The position numbers were made by a program, and so were the translations under genes. Below the pieces are notes generated by a model. It saw nothing but the letters and a program-made list of their open reading frames with translations, made no database searches and was not told the DNA's origin. This document shows positions 20,906-28,129 of a DNA stretch of 34,336 bases, in pieces (the stretch's first letter is position 1; the number at the start of each line of letters is the position of its first letter). The DNA lies in contig CAUYUJ010009427.1 in NCBI GenBank assembly GCA_963575745.1, positions 1-34,336 on the forward strand, given 5' to 3'. The DNA comes from Prorocentrum cordatum. Taxonomy: Eukaryota > Sar > Dinophyceae > Prorocentrales > Prorocentraceae.

Positions 20906-22360
20906 CTTTGACCGTCTTGGAGCTGTCCTCTCTACTGCTCGTGCAAATATCCCACCCACCCACCCGCAACTTGGTCGCAAGACTTCTTAAGACAAGACCG
21001 TGACGGTAGGTACCACATGGCACTTGGCCACGACACCGACGCCGACGACGACAGCGACAACGACGACGACGACGGCGCCGCAGACACCGACTACGACGAC
21101 TTCGCCGACGTCGACGTCGACGAAGACGACGACGACGACAACGACGCCGACGACGACGACGAAGACGACGACGACGTCGCCAACGGAGACGACGACGACG
21201 AGGGAGGAGAAAAAACGACGACGGCGACAACGACGACAACGACGATGGAGGAGGGAAGACGGCGACGACGCGAACGACGAAGAAGGAGGTAGGACGGCGA
21301 CGCCGACGACGACAACGACGAGGGAGGAGGGAAGACGACGACGACGACAACGACGACGAAGACGACGACGACGGCGACGAAATAGGAGGGACGACGACGA
21401 GACGCCGACGACGGACGACGACGACGACGAGGGAGGAGGATAACGACGAGGGAGGAGTGAAGACCACGACGACGACGACGACGACGACGGCGACGAAATA
21501 GGAGGGACAACGACGAGACGCCGACGAAGACGACGAGGGAGGAAGGACGACCACGGCGACAACGACGACGGAAGCGACGACGACGCCAAAACGACGACGA
21601 CGACGAGGAAAGACAGAAGACGACGACGGCGACGACGACGACGACGAGGGAGGGGGGAGGACGACGACGACGACGACGCAAGAGCGCGCGCGCACGCTTT
21701 TGTTGAAAACCCGTGTTGCGAAACCTTGTGTTTCTTAAGTTTTTTGGACACACGATTTTGGAATCCTTCCGAAACCGAAAGTTTTTGAAGGATTTCGGCA
21801 TACGCGCGGGACTTCGCGCGCGTCTGCACTTCGTCCCAATTTTCGCAGAGGATTCTCGCGACGGCACACGCGCAAGGGCGTTCGACAGATTTCGACATGC
21901 GCGCGCGAAGCCCGTTTGGTAGCATGTTGTGAGAATCTTGAAAAACCAATGGTTTTCTTAAGATTTCGCAAGAGCTCGTGCGGAAGCTTTTTTAGCAAAT
22001 CAGTGTTGCGAAACCCTGTGTTTGTGTATGTGTTTTGGAAACTCGATTGCGAAATCCTTCCGACATCGAAGGTTTTTGAAGGATTTCGGCATGCGCGCGC
22101 GACGACGCGCGCGCGTGCACTTCGACCCGTTTTTTTGCCAGGCATTCGCGAAAAAGTCTTATGCTAGAGCAAAAAATGTCACCGCATAATGTTTTTTCCC
22201 CAAAGGGAACCTCAGGGGGGGGGGCCGGTTTGGCTGGGATGGTATGATTTCATATCTAGGATGGACGAGTGTGCAGAAATATATGAAATCGCACTATCCC
22301 AGGGGAACTGATAAGTCCGGGGGGCGGGGAGGGGGTATAATCTATTGATATTTTAGAACG
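20906..22360. repeat. Satellite unit 4
   Basis: Leader 20906-21027 shares GTGACGGTRGGTACCACATG with unit 1. The GAC array (21028-21678) has an internal duplication around GACGAAATAGGAGGGAC. The tail (21679-22360) is colinear with the others, with a decayed terminal hairpin. Confidence 0.9.
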
Positions 22361-22550
22361 GAGAATGTATGCGATGCAACATATGCAATGCAATATGTGT
22401 GTGGTGCAATGTATGCGATGCAGCCTGTGTAGTCTACGCGGTGGAGCACACTTTGACCGTATATGACGGCTTCCCCCGCCCGTTGTTCTTCTGCATGCTC
22501 CCCCACTTCCCTGATCACCTCAACTCCACTGGGCGTCGTTTCTGGATGGG
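22361..22550. other. Satellite border and transition to unique DNA
   Basis: TATGCGATGCA-type words (22365-22440) end the satellite block. The next 110 bp are unique, with no recognised gene. Confidence 0.6.
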
Positions 22551-22580
22551 CTGGTGGGAATACTTTTTGGTTAGCAGCCG
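22551..22580 (-). promoter_or_regulatory. Copy of the CCCCACCAG upstream core (no leader)
   Basis: Read on the minus strand, the core is CAAAAAGTATTCCCACCAG preceded by a GC-rich segment. It matches the core next to the two relict leaders (23867 and 31025), but no leader follows. What lies downstream is short and then satellite, so this copy has no evident gene. Confidence 0.45.
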
Positions 22581-22649
22581 CAGGCGAGAGCCGCGCGGGG
22601 GCCTAATTACCTAGCGCGGAGCAGAGCAGGACCTAGCGCCGGGGGAAGG

Positions 22650-22680
22650 CTGGCGGGGATACGTTTTAAGTCAACGGCCG
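22650..22680 (-). promoter_or_regulatory. Second, variant copy of the upstream core
   Basis: On the minus strand the copy reads CGTTGACTTAAAACG then TATCCCCGCCAG. It is closest to the copy at 31114, and both lie 90-100 bp beyond a first copy, so the pair may form a larger repeated unit. Confidence 0.4.
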
Positions 22681-22940
22681 CGGGCGAAGGCGCCGACGGC
22701 GTGCCCAGTCAGAGCGGGGCGCGCATAGAGGAATTAAACCTAAAGCCAATGGGCCGAAGCCTCAAAGGCTGACAGCGAACTGGGGCACAGTACTGCCAGG
22801 GCGCATGCACGCAAGAGGCCGAGGCTGACACCTGCCCGGCAGGCTCTACTGAAGTGCGCGGCGTCACCTGGGGCACCCACACGGGGCACCCACCAGGCCG
22901 TGCCGCCCACGAAAGAGGGCAGACCACCGAAGCCACTCCC

Positions 22941-23708
22941 TCAGGAGCCAGTGGCGGGGCGCCAGTCGACGGACTGCAGCGCGCGCCGCAGCTCGTCGCT
23001 CACCTGGGGCTGGAAGTCGGCCGCCCGCCGCGGGGCGCCGTCCGCCGCAACGAACGCTTCCTCCCGTGCAGCCGCAACCTCAGCCCCCAGCCCTCCAGAG
23101 GCCGCCGCCGCCGCGGCGCCCGCCGCAGCGCCCGGAGCAGGCGGGCCAGAGCCCGCGCCCGCTGCCCCCGCCGCCGCCGACGCCGCCTGCGGGGCCTCCT
23201 GGGCCCGCCGAGGCCCCCGCGGCCCGCGCCTGCGAGGCGCGGCAGCGCCAGCCGTCGCGACGCCCATGGATTCCGCGCGAACGGCCGCCGAGCCGCCCGC
23301 AGCACCACCAGGAGCTGCGCCAGCAGCGCCAGCCGCCGCCGCCCCACCAGGCCGCGCCACCGCGGGCCGACCACCGTCGGCCCACGCGTCATCCATCGAG
23401 TCGTCGTCGTCGTCGTGGAGCGCCACGGCGGCGCCCTCCGCAGCGCGCGCGGGCCCGACGGCCCCGCCCGCAGCTCTAGGCACCCCACCCGCGGCCCTGC
23501 GCGCCGCCGCCAGGCGCTGGCGGCCGCGCTTCCGCCGCGCCGCTTTCGCCGCGCCAGCAGCGCCAGCAGCTCGTCCACGATCGTCGCGAGGCTCCGCAGC
23601 ACAAGCAGCCGCCGCGGGCGCGGAGGGTGTCGACGCCGCGGCGAAGGCCGCGGCGGACACCGCCGATCGCGCCACGGCCGCGACAGTGCGCCGCGGAGCG
23701 CCCGCCAT
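22941..23708 (-). CDS. Ala-rich hypothetical protein on a recycled spliced-leader retrocopy
   Basis: The 255-residue frame starts at an ATG in GCCATGG context, 122 nt after the relict leader pair. The product is dominated by Ala, Gly, Arg and Pro, has an acidic DDDDD-S-MDD patch near the middle (from a short GTC run at about 23401), and ends in a less biased segment, FQPQVSDELRRALQ. No domain, transit peptide or membrane helix is recognisable, so no function is proposed. The same frame is open upstream through the leader, so a non-AUG or longer start is possible. An earlier AUG at 23793 opens a 105-codon Arg/Gly-rich frame, which makes the start uncertain. Other frames here are also open because the DNA is GC-rich. 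The leader evidence for a transcript is much stronger than the choice of frame. Confidence 0.45.
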   Translation of the reverse strand: MAGAPRRTVAAVARSAVSAAAFAAASTPSAPAAAACAAEPRDDRGRAAGAAGAAKAARRKRGRQRLAAARRAAGGVPRAAGGAVGPARAAEGAAVALHDDDDDSMDDAWADGGRPAVARPGGAAAAGAAGAAPGGAAGGSAAVRAESMGVATAGAAAPRRRGPRGPRRAQEAPQAASAAAGAAGAGSGPPAPGAAAGAAAAAASGGLGAEVAAAREEAFVAADGAPRRAADFQPQVSDELRRALQSVDWRPATGS

Positions 23709-23830
23709 GGCCGCAGCCCGCGCCGCCGCCTCCACCAGGAGGGCGGCGTCGCCGACTGCGAGAGCCCCTTCCAACGAGGCGCGGGGCGCCCATTCCGAGG
23801 AAGGCCGACCGCGCACCAGGCGTGCAACCG

Positions 23831-23866
23831 CTTGAGCCAGAAGGCTTGAGCCAAAATGGCTACGGA
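23831..23866 (-). other. Perfect DinoSL followed by a truncated relict SL
   Basis: On the minus strand, 23866-23845 reads T, CCGTAGCCATTTTGG, CTCAAG, an exact match to the 22-nt dinoflagellate spliced leader (first base variable). Directly downstream, 23844-23831 reads CCTTCTGGCTCAAG, which matches the 3' part of the leader downstream of its internal TAG, with one deletion and one substitution. A leader is added to mRNA only by trans-splicing, so finding it in the genome marks an mRNA copied back into DNA. The truncated second copy records an earlier round. Confidence 0.93.
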
Positions 23867-23952
23867 ACTGGTGGGGGTACTTTTTGGTCGGCGGCCGCGC
23901 GACTACGGTCTGGCGGCAACAAGCGTGTCCGGGGCGGCGGAACAGGCTAATT
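23867..23952 (-). promoter_or_regulatory. Upstream module next to the perfect leader
   Basis: Immediately 5' of the leader (minus strand) lies GCCGACCAAAAAGTACCCCC then ACCAGT. The module extends about 86 bp to a GTCCGGGGCG/TTAGCC region that is shared with the copy at 24273-24360 and more loosely with 31025-31113. The AG of CCACCAG is a plausible trans-splice acceptor; a promoter role is only inferred. Confidence 0.55.
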
Positions 23953-24272
23953 GCACACAAGGTGCGGTGCACGTGCATTGAGCAGAATGCTCCGCATTCG
24001 CCGCGGCGCACCTAGGCGCCGCCCGGTCCAAAAGAACGAGCGCACAGCGGTGCGGGTGCTACGGAGCGTCGCCCTTGCGGCGCCAAGCTCCGAGCATCAC
24101 CCCAGACAAACAACTGGCACCAGCCCGGAGAACCGGCCGCTGGGGGTGGAAAACGGGCTGACGGCGCTTTAAGGCTGAACCACTCAGCGCGCAGCCAGCG
24201 AACACCACTACAGAACTGTTGGGGCTGTCGGCGGCCGACGGACGAGTCGGCACTGGTGAAAAGGGGAAAAGC
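23953..24272. other. Unique sequence between module copies
   Basis: No gene is recognised on either strand. A minus-strand frame crosses it, but it is only an extension of the neighbouring open GC-rich DNA. Confidence 0.4.
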
Positions 24273-24360
24273 CTGGTGGGGATGCGCTTTTTTGGTCGGC
24301 GGCTCCCTGGCGAAGGTCAAGAAGAAGGGTAACGTCCGGGGCGCGGAACGAAGATAATCG
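24273..24360 (-). promoter_or_regulatory. Upstream module copy without a leader
   Basis: On the minus strand the copy reads GATTATCTTCGTTCCGCGCC, then GAGCCGCCGACCAAAAAAGC and GCATCCCCACCAG. It aligns with the modules at 23867 and 31025 along its whole length. No leader or clear gene follows, so it may drive an unrecognised transcript or be an inert copy. Confidence 0.5.
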
Positions 24361-24719
24361 GCCGCAGTGGCGTAAATTGCCGCAGTGGCGCGTGCACATG
24401 CCAGGGGCAAAATGACCCTCATTAAGACGCCAGCGGCGTCGGCAGGTGACCGACACAGACGCCCCAGCAGGTGGGGGCGCCGCGGCGCGGCGACCGGCGG
24501 TGGAACGGGGGGGAGAAGTCGCCCTTTCGGCGCCAGGCCCCAGCCGAACCACAAACGGGGGCCAGGAGGCGGGGGGGAGGAAGGAGGGGCAAAAGCGAGC
24601 GACAGCCAAGGCTCACTGCATCGCCACGGGTAAACGAGGTGCGCAAAGAAAGGGCCTGACTCATCATGTCTCACTGAAGCAGAGGTGTAGCTAAAACCCG
24701 ACAAAGCGCCAACCAGAAG
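24361..24719. other. GC-rich unique sequence, no gene
   Basis: Several overlapping frames are open on both strands. None contains a recognisable domain. Confidence 0.4.
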
Positions 24720-25450
24720 AGGAAGACCACTGGTGTGCGTTCACGAGGTTGAGCCACCTCCAGCCTGCGGCCAGCGCGTGCACATCGCATCCGACTCTCG
24801 CGGTTCGGGGGCAAAACGATGCAATGTACTGACGGGGGCTGGTAGCAGACTGATCTGCTAGAAGAGCGACCACGTACTGCAGAAGGCTGAACCAATCGAT
24901 GCAGGGCCACTCCCTGGCGAAGCCAGACATCGGGTGACACCGATGTGTGGCTGACGGCCGCGCCCGATCCACACCTGTCGCGCAGCCCGGGCGGAAGCCC
25001 CATTACCGGGTCAGCGACGAACCAGGGCGACGCTCAGACAGGAGGGGGGCGCGGCCAGCAGCCGCTGAGCACCGGTGTCACTGTGGGATGGCGTGCCAGC
25101 ATCCACTAAAGTACCACTGGTGTGCGTGCACAAGGCTGGCAACCACCAGCCGGCAGCCAGTGCACTCAACTCACCTCGTATCCGACTCACGCGGTCCGGG
25201 GGCACAACGACGTGATGTCCTGGCGGGGGCTGTGGCTGTGGCTGCGCCGAGAACGAACTGGACCGCAGAAGGCTGAACCACCCGATGCGGGCCGCTCATT
25301 CGACGAGGCCAGCCACCATGTGCATGGCGGCCAGCCACCCACACTCAACACCTGCCACGCTGCCCACGCGGAAGACGGATGCGCCCGAAGCCGGGGCGCA
25401 CCGATGGCTGGCAGCTGCCGAGCTGCTGGGCTGTACCACTCGCTGGCGGC
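24720..25450. repeat. Diverged 386-bp tandem duplication
   Basis: CCACTGGTGTGCG at 24727 and 25113 starts two colinear copies that share CATCGCATCCGACTC/CTCGTATCCGACTC, GGGGGCA.AACGA, TGACGGGGGCT/TGGCGGGGGCT and CAGAAGGCTGAACCA. Identity is patchy, so the duplication is old. Confidence 0.65.
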
Positions 25451-26229
25451 GTGCTGACTTGCCAGGGCTGGGTCGGCACTGATGCCCCCTGGTCAGGTCT
25501 CAGGGCGGACGCTCTTCAACGGTCGATGCAATCCATGCTGTTGATAAGGGGGGGCGCGACCAAAAGCCGCAGAGACTTGTGAATGAGAGGAGGGGGGCGC
25601 GGCCAAAAGCCGCAGGGCACAGATAATAATGCCCTGGGCCTCCACGCACGGAACTTCTTGACCACGGGCGTGCTGGCGAGCCAAGGCGTCCTTGTAGAAC
25701 AACGCTGAATCGACGGCGAGGGGCCGAGGCTCCCTGGGCCGGTCTCAGGGCGAGCGCACATCTGCGGCCGCGGCAATCTTCGCACGTGGGGGGGGGGGGG
25801 CGCAGCCAAAAGCCGCGGGGACATTGCGAATGAATGAGGAGGCGGAGGAGGAGGAAGAGGGCGCCGACGAAGCCCCGGATCCGGGGACAGGGCCACTCGA
25901 TGCGGGGCGGCACAACGATAAGGGGGCGCAGCCAAAAGCCGCTGTCACTGATGTATTGAAGGAGGAGGAGGGTTGGACGGCCCTCAGGAGCAGTGCTGAC
26001 TGCTCGGAGTCCGCTCGTCCATAGACGCCTGGCGGTCTCTGAGGTGAGGCGCCCGTCGCTGCAAGGGGGGTTCTGGTGGCCTGCCCCCTTGGAGGGTGGC
26101 CAGCGCCGTCCAATTCGATGGACACGTGTTGACTCTCTCCAGATACCTCGTCCACGGGCGCCTCTACGTGCCCTACGGGAGCCTCGTTCTCGGCCTCTGG
26201 GGGCCGGGTGGAACCTGCAGCTGGTCCTC
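25451..26229. repeat. Region with repeated CCAAAAGCCGC motif
   Basis: GGGGGCGCRRCCAAAAGCCG occurs near 25553, 25590, 25793 and 25919, each after a poly-G run. It recurs near 26308, 26646 and 26981. The surrounding sequence is otherwise unique, with no gene recognised. Minus-strand translations show repeated GFWLRPPP or RLLAAPPP words caused by this motif. Confidence 0.75.
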
Positions 26230-27010
26230 CGTGCCTCACGCGGGGCACCCTTCACAGTGCCTCTTGTCCAACGGTCCATTGTTGTTCCTCATCGGCCACC
26301 TGCGGGGGGGGGGGGGGGGGCGCAGCCAAAAGCCGCCGAACACAAGTGCACGGCGGGGGGCGGAAGCTGCAGGGGCATCCCGGCAGTGCGCCGGCACACG
26401 TGGACCACGCAGGAGAGGGTGGTGCCACCGCCGCCGCTGACCGACAGAAACGGGATGCAAGAGTACCAGAGCCACAGAGGGCGGACCCTGGACCAGCGGC
26501 GGCCCCCCAGGGAGCACGGCGCCAGGATACAAGCCACAGGAGAGCCTGCGGGACACGCAGTCCGTTCCCACTGCATCCGCTGAGTCCACACTTCTGCACA
26601 GTACCTCATGTCAGACGGTCCATTGTTGCTCCCCTCGGCCTCCTGCAGGGGGGGGGCGCAGCCAAAAGCCGCTGAACACAAATACACGGTGGGGGGTGAA
26701 GCTGCAGGGACACCCCGGCAGTGCGCCGGCCCCAGTGGGCCACGCTGGAGAGGGCGGTGCCACCGTCACCGCTGACCGACAGAAACGGGATGCAAGAGTA
26801 CCAGAGCCACAGAGGGCGGGCCCGGGACCAGCGGCGGCCCCCCAGGGAGCCCGGCGCCAGGATGCAAGCCACAGGAGAACCCGCGGGACACGCCGATCAT
26901 GCACACTGCAGTCGCTGAGTCCACACTTCTGCACCGTACCTCTTGTCCAACGGTCAAATGTTGCTCCTCCGCGACCACCTGCAGGGGGGGCGCTGCCAAA
27001 AGCCGCTGGA
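26230..27010. repeat. 335-bp tandem repeat, about 2.3 copies
   Basis: GATGCAAGAGTACCAGAGCC occurs at 26454 and 26789. Each unit contains a poly-G plus CCAAAAGCCGC motif, CCCGGCAGTGCGCCGGC, CTGACCGACAGAAACGGG and GCTGAGTCCACACTTCTGCA. The period is not a multiple of 3, so the open frames do not reflect one repeated protein. Confidence 0.85.
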
Positions 27011-27330
27011 CGCAGGTGCATGGCGGGGGGTTGGAAGCTGCACGGGTGGTATATTCCATGGAGATGCACGGCACGTCCGACAACAGCTCGTCAGAACCAA
27101 GAGGGAGAAAGTATGAGACCCCCAATCGCGCTGATGAGTACGGTGTACACCTCGTAGTCAACAGAGAAGGTGGATCCCAGAAAAGAAGTCCAGACTGTCC
27201 ACGGTATAGCCACACGCGCAGCACGCAGACAGAGAAGAAACATACTGAGGTCGACGGTATAGCCACCCACGCAGCACGTAGACAACAGCCAAGATGAAGA
27301 AGTAGAAGTTCTGAACGAGACAGACGTCGA
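27011..27330. other. Unique stretch with a short duplication
   Basis: GGTATAGCCACACGCGCAGC (about 27201) is echoed by GGTATAGCCACCCACGCAGC (about 27256). No gene is recognised. Confidence 0.45.
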
Positions 27331-27835
27331 ACGCATGCCATGGTAGCAACACGCAAAGAGCATACGATGAGGGGGGTTGGCGCGTCACGAAATTGCGGTC
27401 CGAATACGCGCTGCCACGGACGAAGGGGGCGCCAGCTGAGCGCCCCACATCCCGGCAGTGCGCCGGCACACGTGGACCACGATTGAGTGCGTCCAGGGCC
27501 GGTGGGCCCCGAGGCGTCCCTCCCGCAGGCCGCGACGCAGGGCAGCAACGGGCCTGCTGCCAGAGACCATCCTCCTCGCACCTGATCCCCGCGAGTGCGA
27601 TGCCGTTTCAACGTGTGGGCCAGCAGAGTGCGTCTACGAGAGCCCCATCTATGATTGGACATCCAAGTGACATGGTAGCAGCTGCACGCCGAGAACATCA
27701 GCGCACGAGGGGGGTGCAGCTAACCGCCGCGAGACACACTCTCTGCAAGGCAGCGACGGGCCTGCTGCCAGGGACCGCCCTCTACGCACCTGACCCCCGC
27801 GCGTGCGATGCCACGAGGGGGGTGGCAAGGCTAAT
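27331..27835. repeat. Diverged 208-bp tandem duplication
   Basis: GGCAGCAACGGGCCTGCTGC (27541) and GGCAGCGACGGGCCTGCTGC (27749) head matching segments through CGTGCGATGCC. A further CCCGGCAGTGCGCCGGCACA at about 27453 links this block to the 335-bp repeat. Confidence 0.7.
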
Positions 27836-28129
27836 GTTGGGAGACGGCCCACCACTGTTTTTTACGCTTCTTGGGGGCCTGGTTGTTCGGGTGGCCCTTT
27901 GCCGCGTGGTGATCACTGCTCACTCCGCCGCCCCGACCCAGGTGCAGCTGCCGCGGCCGCGCCCAGTCGACGTCGAGGCCCAGCGCGTCGCTGAGGACCC
28001 GTACGTCGCACTTGTGGCTGCGGCGCCGAGGCGGGTCGAGCGCGCCCTTGCTGCCGGGCGCGGACTGCCGCTTGGCGCAAGCATGCCAGGTGCCAGTGAA
28101 CATTGGCCCCAGTGTGACTTGGAGTCGTC
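27836..28129. other. Unique DNA downstream of the PPR-LHC gene
   Basis: This is the presumed 3' flank of the minus-strand gene. No poly-A tract or signal is evident. Confidence 0.4.

Noticed and set aside
22854-23849. Plus-strand Arg/Pro- and Ala-rich frames opposite the 23-kb gene
   Set aside because: The leader sequences orient transcription on the minus strand. The plus frames are mirror shadows of GC-rich codons.
24063-24070. TCCGTAGC on the minus strand as a third spliced leader
   Set aside because: Only the first 8 nt match; the continuation ACCCGCAC does not resemble the leader. Chance is sufficient.
24012-24704. 230-codon minus-strand frame
   Set aside because: It runs through a copy of the upstream module and has no domain. 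Its amino acids before and after the module look unrelated to any family.
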